Source of the DNA: Fidelibacterota bacterium
Lineage (GTDB): Bacteria > Fidelibacterota > UBA2242
Direction: 5' to 3'
NCBI GenBank assembly: GCA_023229045.1
Contig: JALOAB010000171.1
Span: 1 to 5,116 of the forward strand
DNA length: 5,116 bases
A program made the translations under genes and the position numbers. The notes below the pieces were generated by a model, which worked only from the letters and a program-made list of their open reading frames with translations, did not search any database and had not been told where the DNA came from. The number at the start of each line of letters is the position of its first letter. Positions within the stretch are counted from its first letter, which is position 1. This document shows, piece after piece, positions 1 through 5,116 of the stretch.

Positions 1-621
1 CAAAAAAGTCTGCATGATGACCAGATTGTTGTAATTCGCCAATTCGGGCAAAAGGCTTTGTCCCGGCGCAAAATCGGCATAAGCCTCATCAATGACCACA
101 ATCCCGTTGAATTTATCCAACAATTCGCAGACGTCCGCCGAAGCCAGGCAATTGCCACTTGGATTATTCGGCGAACACAGAAAAATCATTTTTACCCGCC
201 CAGCTTGCGCCAGGATCGCCGGAATATCAAGTTGATAACCAGGCGTCAGCGGTACGGCAATAATTTCAACATCATTCGTCGCGGCACTGACGGCATACAT
301 CCCGTAAGTCGGCGGTACGATCATCATCCGGTCAATGCGTGGTTCGCAAAAGGTGCGGATTACCAGGTCTATTACTTCGTCACTACCGTTGCCCAGCAAG
401 ATGCATTCCGGCGAAATATTCTTGATTTCCGCGAGACGCTCTTTTAGTTCGCGCTGATGGGGATCGGGATAGCGGTTGAATTTTCTTTCGGTGGCACTGC
501 CGAGTGAATTTTCATTGGCATCCAGAAAAATCCCGATCGCGCCGCTATAATCATCGCGGGCGGTTGAATAAGGTTTCAGTCCGGCGACGTTGCGCCGCAC
601 CAGTTTATTAAGGTCAACCAC
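1..621 (-). CDS. hisC: Histidinol-phosphate aminotransferase, N-terminal part (runs off window)
   Basis: PLP-dependent cytosolic enzyme that transfers the amino group from glutamate to imidazole-acetol phosphate, giving L-histidinol phosphate in histidine synthesis. I translated 207 codons from a GTG at 621-619; the rest of the gene lies before position 1. Visible fold-type I aminotransferase motifs are LDANEN (33-38), RYPDP with the substrate-contact Tyr51, GNGSDEVID (77-85, PLP phosphate loop), PPTYGMY (103-109), SPNNPSGN (150-157, Asn that contacts the PLP ring) and DEAYADF (178-184, Asp to pyridine N and Tyr to PLP O3'). The PLP-binding lysine (SKA motif) should follow just outside the window. 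The start is supported by AAAGGAG at 634-628, six bases upstream. The gene overlaps the hisD stop by 8 nt, suggesting translational coupling. The last visible residues are QTFL where relatives usually have QTFSK; this edge cannot be resolved here. Confidence 0.95.
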   Translation of the reverse strand, partial: MVDLNKLVRRNVAGLKPYSTARDDYSGAIGIFLDANENSLGSATERKFNRYPDPHQRELKERLAEIKNISPECILLGNGSDEVIDLVIRTFCEPRIDRMMIVPPTYGMYAVSAATNDVEIIAVPLTPGYQLDIPAILAQAGRVKMIFLCSPNNPSGNCLASADVCELLDKFNGIVVIDEAYADFAPGQSLLPELANYNNLVIMQTFL

Positions 622-1915
622 GTTCGGCTCCTTTCGCAATGGCATTCAAACGCACCCGCACGGCATTGCGATGCGCCTGTAATTTTTCTGCTTCAGCCAT
701 ACATTCGATCGTCGGGCTTAGGGCTTTCAGACCTTCGGCGGAAATGGACTGAAAGGTAATTTTCCTGATAAAGCTGTCCACCGAAACGCCGCTGAAACTA
801 CGGGCATAGCCGTTGGTCGGCAAAGTATGATTGGTGCCGGAAGCGTAATCGCCGGCCGATTCCGGTGAATATGCCCCGATAAAAACCGAGCCGGCATTGA
901 CGACTTTTTTCGCCCACTGCTCCGGATTTTTGGTCTGCAGGATCAGGTGTTCGGGCGCATACTTATTCGTGAAATTCATAGCTTCATCCAAATCTTTCAG
1001 CAGAATCATCCGACTATTGGCAAGCGATTTTTCGGCAATCGCGCGACGCGGCAGGTCTGCTAGCTGGCGCTCGACCGAAGCTATAATTTTCGTGATCAAT
1101 TCGACATCGTCAGTCACACAAACGACCTGGCTGTCGGCGCCGTGCTCAGCCTGCGAAAGCAGGTCAGCCGCAATGAAATCCGGATTGGCGAATCGGTCGG
1201 CCACGACGGCAACTTCGGATGGTCCGGCCGGCATATCGATCGCCACGCCTTGCGTGCTGACGATTTGTTTAGCCAGTGTGACATATTGATTACCCGGCCC
1301 AAAAATCTTATCGACACGCGGAACGCTTTGCGTACCGTAAGCCATGGCGGCGATAGCCTGCGCGCCGCCGATTTTGAAAATGCGTTCGATTCCCAGGATT
1401 TGGGCGGTATAAAGAATTACCGGGTGAATGCGTCCATCCTGATTGGGCGGAGTACACAGAATAATTTCCGGACAACCGGCAATCAGCGCCGGAATTCCTA
1501 ACATTAAAACTGTCGAAAACAATGGCGCTGAGCCGCCCGGAATGTAAAGTCCGACGCGTTCGATCGGCACGCTTTTACGCCAACAGGTCACACCGCGAGT
1601 GGTTTCGATCATTGTGACGTCTTCGATCTGGGCAGAATGAAATTTGGTAATATTGGCGCGCGCAGTCTCGATCGCCGATCGCAATTGCTCATCAATCTCA
1701 TTTTGAATATCCGCCAACTCCTCCGGCTTCACTTCCAATTCACTCAGGCGGGCATTGTCGTATTTCCGCGCGAACTGGAGCAGGGCTGAATCACCGTCGG
1801 TTTTAACGGATTCGAGGATTTCGCGCACGGCATTTTGCAGAATATTATTGTCAATTACCGGTCGCCGGATGAGTTTAGCCCAGGATTCGCGCGGCGGATA
1901 TTTTTCAACATTCAT
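614..1915 (-). CDS. hisD: Histidinol dehydrogenase
   Basis: Zinc- and NAD-dependent cytosolic enzyme that oxidises L-histidinol via histidinal to L-histidine, the last two steps of the pathway. At 433 residues it is full length for the family (about 430). Family motifs are clear: YIPGGSAPL (124-132), KIGGAQAIAAMAYG (181-194), FGPGNQYV (205-212), DMPAGPSE (227-234), LLSQAEHGADSQV (252-264), YAPEHL (319-324) and SAGDYASGTNHTLPT (353-367). By alignment to the E. coli enzyme, Gln255, His258, Asp356 and His415 fit the zinc ligands and Glu322-His323 the catalytic acid/base pair, all at a constant offset of four residues from E. coli numbering, so the active site looks intact. The ATG at 1915 is preceded by AGGAGG. 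hisD starts nine bases after the hisG stop and overlaps the start of hisC, consistent with one operon. Confidence 0.98.
   Translation of the reverse strand: MNVEKYPPRESWAKLIRRPVIDNNILQNAVREILESVKTDGDSALLQFARKYDNARLSELEVKPEELADIQNEIDEQLRSAIETARANITKFHSAQIEDVTMIETTRGVTCWRKSVPIERVGLYIPGGSAPLFSTVLMLGIPALIAGCPEIILCTPPNQDGRIHPVILYTAQILGIERIFKIGGAQAIAAMAYGTQSVPRVDKIFGPGNQYVTLAKQIVSTQGVAIDMPAGPSEVAVVADRFANPDFIAADLLSQAEHGADSQVVCVTDDVELITKIIASVERQLADLPRRAIAEKSLANSRMILLKDLDEAMNFTNKYAPEHLILQTKNPEQWAKKVVNAGSVFIGAYSPESAGDYASGTNHTLPTNGYARSFSGVSVDSFIRKITFQSISAEGLKALSPTIECMAEAEKLQAHRNAVRVRLNAIAKGAERG
628..634 (-). promoter_or_regulatory. Ribosome binding site of hisC, inside the end of hisD
   Basis: AAAGGAG lies six bases before the GTG at 621-619, within the last codons of hisD. 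It fixes the GTG as the hisC start, since the protein has no in-frame ATG near its N-terminus. Its placement inside hisD suggests that ribosomes finishing hisD feed hisC initiation. Confidence 0.75.
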
Positions 1916-1920
1916 ACCAA

Positions 1921-1926
1921 CCTCCT
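1921..1926 (-). promoter_or_regulatory. hisD ribosome binding site overlapping the hisG stop codon
   Basis: AGGAGG sits five bases before the hisD ATG, and its first two bases are the last two of the hisG TAG stop (1927-1925). A ribosome terminating on hisG is therefore positioned over the hisD initiation site, which favours coupled translation of the two genes. Confidence 0.8.
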
Positions 1927-2779
1927 ATATCACCATTTTCTCAATTGGAATCACCAGAATTCCCTGCGCGCCGGCGGCTTTCAGGGCGGAGATGCGCTCC
2001 CAGAACTGATCCTCTTCAATCACGGAGTGGAGTGAACTCCAGCCCGGCTCAGCCAGCGGCATAACAGTCGGACTTTTCATACCCGGCAGAATGGCGCAGA
2101 TCTTTTCGATTGCCGGATCCGGAGCATTGAGCAGGATATATTTGCGCGTTTTGGCGGCCTGAACCGCCTGGATGCGTAAAAGCAGTTTATCCAGCAAATC
2201 GGTTTTTTCGGGATTCAGATTTCCAGCGGCAACCAGTATAGCCTCGCTCTTTAAAACCGTCACGACCTCTTTCAGGCCGTTGGCCAGGAGGGTGCTTCCG
2301 GTACTGACAATGTCGAAAATTGCCCGGGCTAAACCGATGCCGGGCGCGATTTCGACCGAGCCGCTGAATTCATGAATTTCAGCCTTAAGATTATTTTCTT
2401 TAAGAAATTTATTAAGAATATTCGGATATGAAGTAGCGATGCTGAGACCGTTCAGATCGGTCAATCGTTCATAATTAAAGTCTTTGGGCACGGCGATCGA
2501 CAGGCGGCATTTGGCAAAACCGAGCCGCTCGACGATTTTCAGCGGGCGGGCTTTTTCGTAATAGATATTTTCACCTACGATCCCCAGATCGGCCAAGCCG
2601 TCGGCAATGCATTCCGGAATGTCATCATCGCGCAGGAAAAGAACCCGCAGAGGGAAATTTGTCGATTCGGCTTTTAGCCGGGTAGTTCCGCCATTGCCAA
2701 CCAGCAGTCCGCACTCACTCAATAGTCGGGTAGTGTGTTCGCTCAACCGCCCGGTTTTCTGAATTGCTAAAGTAATCAT
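1925..2779 (-). CDS. hisG: ATP phosphoribosyltransferase, long form
   Basis: Catalyses the first committed step of histidine synthesis, joining ATP and PRPP to give N1-(5-phosphoribosyl)-ATP plus pyrophosphate, and is normally feedback-inhibited by histidine. The 284 residues match the long, HisZ-independent form. Residues 1-200 are the two-lobed catalytic part, with IQKTGRLSEHT (6-16), FLRDDDIPECIADGLADLGIVGEN (48-71), ATSYPNIL (115-122) and the PRPP-loop region DIVSTGSTLLANGL (156-169). Residues from about 205 form the C-terminal PII-like regulatory domain, with KYILLNAP (213-220), ILPGMKSPTVMPLA (230-243) and the typical ending GILVIPIEKM (273-282). The ATG at 2779 is preceded by AGGAG five bases away. 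It is the first structural gene after a His-rich leader and terminator, so transcription should be set by histidyl-tRNA charging. The presence of the C-terminal domain means a separate HisZ is not needed. Confidence 0.98.
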   Translation of the reverse strand: MITLAIQKTGRLSEHTTRLLSECGLLVGNGGTTRLKAESTNFPLRVLFLRDDDIPECIADGLADLGIVGENIYYEKARPLKIVERLGFAKCRLSIAVPKDFNYERLTDLNGLSIATSYPNILNKFLKENNLKAEIHEFSGSVEIAPGIGLARAIFDIVSTGSTLLANGLKEVVTVLKSEAILVAAGNLNPEKTDLLDKLLLRIQAVQAAKTRKYILLNAPDPAIEKICAILPGMKSPTVMPLAEPGWSSLHSVIEEDQFWERISALKAAGAQGILVIPIEKMVI

Positions 2780-2784
2780 TTTTG

Positions 2785-2789
2785 CTCCT
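2785..2789 (-). promoter_or_regulatory. Ribosome binding site of hisG
   Basis: AGGAG followed by CAAAA and then the hisG ATG. It lies just after the terminator T-run, so it is present only in transcripts that have read through the attenuator. Confidence 0.8.
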
Positions 2790-2790
2790 G

Positions 2791-2830
2791 TAAAATAAAA
2801 AACCCGGTCCGCTTACGACTGAACCGGGTT
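2791..2830 (-). terminator. Rho-independent terminator of the his attenuator (regions 3 and 4)
   Basis: Read on the minus strand, AACCCGGTTC (2830-2821) and GGACCGGGTT (2810-2801) form a 10-bp stem: eight Watson-Crick pairs at the base, one T-G wobble, then C-G, closing a 10-nt loop. The stem is followed at once by TTTTATTTT (2800-2792). This is a canonical intrinsic terminator placed 12 bases before hisG, after a His-rich leader ORF, which makes it an attenuator rather than the end of the kinase operon. Its 5' arm is also complementary to a segment of the leader (2870-2863), the hallmark of switching. Confidence 0.93.
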
Positions 2831-2870
2831 GATTAACACTATCTGTAAATCACCTATCTCATCCCGGTTC
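2821..2870 (-). promoter_or_regulatory. his antiterminator helix (regions 2 and 3)
   Basis: GAACCGGG at 2870-2863, inside the end of the leader ORF, is a perfect 8-base complement of CCCGGTTC at 2828-2821, the core of the terminator's 5' arm. The intervening RNA has a further 5-bp stem, TGATT (2852-2848) with AATCA (2834-2830), which brings the two arms together. Forming this structure excludes the terminator. It is expected when a ribosome is stalled on the His codons upstream. The pairing is read directly from the sequence; the regulatory effect is inferred from known amino-acid attenuators. Confidence 0.85.
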
Positions 2871-2897
2871 CAGTCCTGGAATGATGATAAAGGTGAT
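2849..2897 (-). promoter_or_regulatory. his leader pause/anti-antiterminator hairpin (regions 1 and 2)
   Basis: ATCACCTTTATCAT (2897-2884), which covers the His codons, pairs with ATGAGATAGGTGAT (2862-2849) at 12 of 14 positions. Inside it TTCCA (2881-2877) pairs with TGGAA (2872-2868) around a GGAC loop. This compound hairpin encloses the antiterminator strand GAACCGGG and contains the leader stop codon. It should form when no ribosome is stalled on region 1, leaving the terminator free to fold. In enterobacterial his and trp leaders the equivalent 1:2 helix also pauses RNA polymerase; that part is by analogy. Confidence 0.82.
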
Positions 2898-2919
2898 GAT
2901 GTACTAAACTATATTTCAT
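2854..2919 (-). CDS. hisL: his operon leader peptide, His-rich
   Basis: A 21-codon ORF that starts MKYSLVHHHLYHH, continues SRTGTGMR and ends in TAG at 2856-2854. Five of the seven codons from 2901 to 2881 are histidine (CAT CAT CAC, then CAT CAT), with Leu and Tyr between. It lies between a promoter and the terminator in front of hisG, exactly where a leader peptide that senses histidyl-tRNA charging belongs. Its His codons make up the 5' arm of the pause hairpin and its stop codon lies in the 3' arm, so ribosome position dictates which RNA helix forms. The ATG is preceded by only a weak GAG at seven bases. It shares no recognisable sequence with the E. coli leader beyond the His run. The product itself probably has no function other than being translated. 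Confidence 0.9.
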   Translation of the reverse strand: MKYSLVHHHLYHHSRTGTGMR

Positions 2920-2941
2920 ATCGATTCTCAAAAGTGAACGA

Positions 2942-2970
2942 AATATAAAAATAACTTACGGGATTTTCAA
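2942..2970 (-). promoter_or_regulatory. Sigma70-like promoter of the his operon
   Basis: On the minus strand TTGAAA (2970-2965) and TATATT (2947-2942) are separated by 17 bases, five of six and five of six matches to the -35 and -10 consensus with ideal spacing. Transcription would begin near 2935, giving a leader RNA of about 155 nt that includes the leader ORF and the terminator. It begins 25 bases after the stop codon of the upstream kinase gene. The assignment rests on consensus match and position only. Confidence 0.7.
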
Positions 2971-2994
2971 AGAAAATTTTAAGTCAAACGCTGT

Positions 2995-3675
2995 TCAGGT
3001 TAAAAGTTTTTCAATCCGGGTCACGATGTCATGCGTGATCGAGTCGATCGATTTATTGCCATTGACAACAATAAAACCGTACTTGTCCTGTAACTTGAGA
3101 AAAACCTTGCGCAGACGTTGCTGATAGATCAAAAAACTGATCGCCCAGTCGCGCGACAGCCCCATATCCATGCCGGATTCCCAGTAGTCCATGGTATCGG
3201 CTTTTTGCCAGCGGCGCTCGATCAACCGGCGCGGTGAGACATTCAGATAGAAAACCAGGTCAGGAATCAGGGTCACACCGTAGATATTCTGTACCCATTT
3301 GGGATCGGCGCCGCGCACTAGGTCGCGCGCCATCAGGGTATAAAAATAGCGGTCAGCCAGGACGATAAAACCGGCGCGTAAAGCTGGGATGATCACATTT
3401 TCAAACTGATCCATAAAGTCAGTCGCATAAAACAGAGACAAGGTCGTCGGTCCGAGTACATTACCGCGGCGAGCTAATTCCAGCTCCGGCCCAACCAGTT
3501 GCGAACGCGCTAGCTCGCAATTTACCACGGCATAACCCTTGCCTTCGAGCCAGTTCTTGATTTTGGCGATCTGGGTGGTGCGTCCGGAACCGTCCGAACC
3601 TTCCAGCACGATCAGCTTGCCGTGCAGTTTATTCACATTGCACTTCGGGAGCGGTTCGATGTAAAAGCGTTTCAT
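2995..3675 (-). CDS. Thymidylate kinase-like P-loop protein with Arg in Walker A (second of tandem pair)
   Basis: A 226-residue member of the thymidylate kinase-like nucleoside-monophosphate kinase superfamily, predicted cytosolic. A short N-terminal extension (MKRFY, 1-5) leads into the first strand, KLIVLEG (20-26), and the P-loop EGSDGSGRTTQ (25-35). The usual Walker A lysine is Arg32. VLADRY (105-110) is the DR(Y/H) motif, followed by ARDLVRG (116-122). PDLVFYLNV (138-146) is a core strand. DYWESGMDMGLS (163-174) occupies the LID/substrate region and matches DYWESGMD-type sequences I recall from tandem Tmk-like proteins of other phyla. The TREPGGT and SxAYQ motifs of classical dTMP kinase are absent, so activity on dTMP is unproven. 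The start overlaps the preceding kinase stop as ATGA, with GGAG seven bases upstream of the ATG. The two kinases align along their length and probably arose by duplication. It could be a low-activity or regulatory partner of the first kinase. Confidence 0.88.
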   Translation of the reverse strand: MKRFYIEPLPKCNVNKLHGKLIVLEGSDGSGRTTQIAKIKNWLEGKGYAVVNCELARSQLVGPELELARRGNVLGPTTLSLFYATDFMDQFENVIIPALRAGFIVLADRYFYTLMARDLVRGADPKWVQNIYGVTLIPDLVFYLNVSPRRLIERRWQKADTMDYWESGMDMGLSRDWAISFLIYQQRLRKVFLKLQDKYGFIVVNGNKSIDSITHDIVTRIEKLLT

Positions 3676-4412
3676 ACCACCTCTCCGTTCTTGAAGGAAG
3701 CCAGATCGATTTTTTCGGCGATGATGGCGCGGATGGTTTCCTGCTGAATTTCGATCGGCAGAGTGGCATCAATTTCGATGAAATTGAATTCCTGGCTCAG
3801 CCGATCATATTCGGCTCCGATTTTCGTCTGGTAGATGCGAAAACTGTCATAGACTTCCGGATGCAGATTGAGGTCCATGCCGGCTTCATAATATTTTATT
3901 TTGGGTCGATTGGATAGAATGCGCTCGACCGCTACTTTGGACGGTAATTTGAAATAAAAGGTCAGGTCTGGTACTTTCGCAAAACTATATAGATTGCGTA
4001 GCCAGGCATTCGAACAGCCTCTTACCGCATCGCGGGCGAAAGCCGTGAAAATGTAGCGGTCGGCCAGAGCAATATAGCCGGTTTTTAGAAGCGGCTGGAT
4101 CTGACGGTGATAGCGGTCAGAAAAATCGACGGCATGCACCAGGCTGAAGGTGGTCGGCGTCAGCAGATTTTTCTTCTTGCCGCGTTTTATCGCCTGCCGA
4201 ACCATCACCGAAGAGTTCCATTCAGTCAGATAGACATGATGACCACTCAGTTCGAGCCAGCGTTTAACCAGGTAGAGCTGGGTTGATTTGCCGGAACCAT
4301 CGAGCCCTTCGGCGGCGATTAAAATTCCGGATGTGTTTTTCAATTTGGTCCGATTCATATAATTTTTCAACTTTCTCGCACAACTAAAATAGCTGATTTG
4401 ACCTGCGTGCAT
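3672..4412 (-). CDS. tmk: Thymidylate kinase-like protein, canonical P-loop (first of tandem pair)
   Basis: A 246-residue cytosolic P-loop kinase that would phosphorylate dTMP to dTDP with ATP if the family assignment extends to function. Motifs: ILIAAEG (30-36), Walker A EGLDGSGKSTQ (35-45) with Lys42, ALADRY (115-120), FARDAVRG (125-132), PDLTFYFKLP (148-157) and NRPKIKYYEAGMDLNL (168-183) over the LID region. Where E. coli-type dTMP kinases have TREPGGT and SxAYQ, this protein has TEWNSS (63-68) and TAFARD (123-128), so it belongs to a divergent subfamily. The start is uncertain: the ATG at 4412 gives an 18-residue extension before Met19 (ATG at 4358), which lies close to the first strand and would give a more usual length. 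Neither ATG has a good ribosome binding site. It is followed by the second kinase with a 4-base overlap, so the two are surely co-translated, and a pyrimidine nucleoside phosphorylase lies just upstream. Confidence 0.9.
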   Translation of the reverse strand: MHAGQISYFSCARKLKNYMNRTKLKNTSGILIAAEGLDGSGKSTQLYLVKRWLELSGHHVYLTEWNSSVMVRQAIKRGKKKNLLTPTTFSLVHAVDFSDRYHRQIQPLLKTGYIALADRYIFTAFARDAVRGCSNAWLRNLYSFAKVPDLTFYFKLPSKVAVERILSNRPKIKYYEAGMDLNLHPEVYDSFRIYQTKIGAEYDRLSQEFNFIEIDATLPIEIQQETIRAIIAEKIDLASFKNGEVV

Positions 4413-4440
4413 GAATTTAATAAAAATATATAATTATTCG

Positions 4441-4459
4441 AACTCCGGCGATCGGAATT
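4441..4459 (-). terminator. Possible weak hairpin at the end of the phosphorylase gene
   Basis: AATTCCG and CGGAGTT can form a 7-bp stem (one T-G pair) with a 5-nt loop, overlapping the phosphorylase TAA stop. The following RNA is AT-rich (to about 4413), but the T-run does not directly abut the stem, so termination would be weak at best. The same AT-rich 45-bp spacer could hold a -10-like element for the kinases, but I see no convincing -35. It may simply be an mRNA-stabilising or processing structure. Confidence 0.3.
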
Positions 4460-5116
4460 AAAAAGTTTCATAAAATAACGGCGGTGGCGTTACTGGTATC
4501 TTTGAAAAATGGTAGGCTTTACGCAATGCGGTCTGCGCCTCCCGGAAGGCTTTGCGGCTCGATGCATGGACAGTGACAAGTGTTTCGCCGACTTGAACCT
4601 GATCGCCGATTTTCTTGTGAATGATCAAGCCGACTTCCGGTTGGATGACCGAGTCCAGTGACTGTCGACCGGCGCCCAGCGCAACGGCGCACATGCCAAT
4701 TCGGGTGGTTTCGATGCTCTTAATCCAACCCGCTTCGGTCGCCAGAACCGGTTCGATACAGGCGGCTTTTTTATATTTTTCGCGATTCTCAATGTAACTG
4801 ACATCTCCCCCCTGGACTTCGACCATTTGCAGAAAATTTTTATAAGCCTTGCCAGATGCGATCAGATCTTTCAACAGGTCGCGGGCTTTATTGAAATTTT
4901 TTTCGATGCCGGAGAGCACCACCATCCAGGCTGTCAAATAAAGGGTAACTTCAGTCAGGTCTTCCGGTCCCTGACCTTTGATAGTATCGATAGATTCGAT
5001 CACCTCAAGCCAATTGCCAACCGCTCTGCCCAGTGGCTGATTCATGTCGGTAATGACGGCCTTGACCTGGAGTCCGAAATATTCACCCACCCGTTTCAGT
5101 TGCCTGGCAAGCTGTT
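4458..5116 (-). CDS. deoA: Pyrimidine-nucleoside (thymidine) phosphorylase, C-terminal half (enters from outside)
   Basis: Phosphorolyses thymidine and/or uridine to the free base and (deoxy)ribose 1-phosphate in nucleoside salvage; homodimeric and cytosolic in the family. The 218 visible residues are about half of the usual 430 or so; the N-terminal half, including the phosphate-binding region and family signature, lies beyond position 5116. The frame stays open to the window edge (QLARQLKR upstream of codon GTG at 5090), so that GTG is internal. Diagnostic stretches are AVITDMNQPLGRAVGNW, GPEDLTEV and the C-terminal barrel-sandwich domain with GLIIHKKIGDQVQVGETLVTV, ending with the characteristic PPPLFYETF. 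Specificity for thymidine (deoA) versus uridine plus thymidine (pdp) cannot be judged from this half, so the symbol is a convention. It is separated from the kinase pair by 45 bp and may be in the same transcription unit. Confidence 0.93.
   Translation of the reverse strand, partial: QLARQLKRVGEYFGLQVKAVITDMNQPLGRAVGNWLEVIESIDTIKGQGPEDLTEVTLYLTAWMVVLSGIEKNFNKARDLLKDLIASGKAYKNFLQMVEVQGGDVSYIENREKYKKAACIEPVLATEAGWIKSIETTRIGMCAVALGAGRQSLDSVIQPEVGLIIHKKIGDQVQVGETLVTVHASSRKAFREAQTALRKAYHFSKIPVTPPPLFYETF

Noticed and set aside
1..9. Possible frameshift in hisC at the T-rich run, because QTFL replaces the expected QTFS
   Set aside because: Only one residue is visible after the run, and a single substitution explains it as well as an indel. 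The sequence beyond position 1 is needed to decide.
58..447. Plus-strand open frame of 129 codons opposite hisC
   Set aside because: It lies entirely antisense to a hisC frame whose PLP-enzyme motifs are unmistakable, has no recognisable domain, and is explained by chance openness opposite a coding strand. The same applies to the plus-strand frames opposite hisD and hisG (for example 897-1289, 1142-1501, 1755-2009, 2172-2375).
1114..1317. Minus-strand open frame of 67 codons inside hisD
   Set aside because: It is an alternative frame within an intact, motif-complete hisD and has no independent support.
2963..2977. ATTTTC-TTT-GAAAAT inverted repeat after the second kinase, as a terminator
   Set aside because: The 6-bp stem is almost all A-T with a 3-nt loop and no following T-run. 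It overlaps the his -35 box and is unlikely to terminate transcription.
2953..2987. Alternative his promoter with TTGACT (2987-2982) and TAAGTT (2958-2953)
   Set aside because: The spacing between the boxes is 23 bases, far from the optimum. The TTGAAA/TATATT pair with 17 bases is much better, though the upstream TTGACT may add to it.
5088..5090. GTG as the start of a 210-residue protein
   Set aside because: The frame remains open upstream to the window edge and encodes residues expected of the phosphorylase, so this GTG is an internal valine codon of a longer gene.

Overview
This is a compact bacterial chromosome segment in which every gene I can support lies on the minus strand. Transcription therefore runs from position 5116 towards 1. 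The genes are packed with 4-9 nt overlaps or gaps, strong AGGAG-type ribosome binding sites precede the his genes, and no mobile element, tRNA or rRNA is visible. The HisG, HisD and HisC proteins read most like those of the Bacteroidetes/FCB side of the bacterial tree. The clear Shine-Dalgarno sites and the sigma70-like promoter are not typical of Bacteroidetes proper. My best guess, an inference from remembered family sequences only, is an FCB-group or neighbouring uncultivated phylum.

Layout in order of transcription: (1) 5116-4458, the C-terminal half of a pyrimidine-nucleoside (thymidine) phosphorylase that enters from outside the window. (2) A 45-bp AT-rich spacer (4413-4457). (3) Two consecutive, paralogous thymidylate-kinase-like P-loop proteins (4412-3672 and 3675-2995) joined by an ATGA stop/start overlap; the first has a canonical Walker A lysine and the second has arginine there. 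(4) A 215-bp regulatory region (2780-2994) holding a promoter, a His-rich leader peptide, competing antiterminator and pause hairpins, and a rho-independent terminator, which together form a textbook-style histidine attenuator. (5) hisG (2779-1925), hisD (1915-614) and the first 207 codons of hisC (621-1, running off the window).

The right half thus deals with pyrimidine nucleoside/nucleotide metabolism and the left half is the head of a histidine biosynthesis operon. HisG makes the first, committed step from PRPP and ATP, HisD makes the last two oxidations to histidine, and HisC transaminates imidazole-acetol phosphate. The leader peptide reads His-His-His-Leu-Tyr-His-His. When charged histidyl-tRNA is scarce, ribosome stalling there should free a segment that pairs with the 5' arm of the terminator and lets RNA polymerase reach hisG.

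The two observations most worth following are the complete his attenuator, whose alternative helices can all be drawn from the sequence, and the kinase pair, which lacks hallmark dTMP-kinase motifs and has a lysine-to-arginine change in the P-loop of one member.
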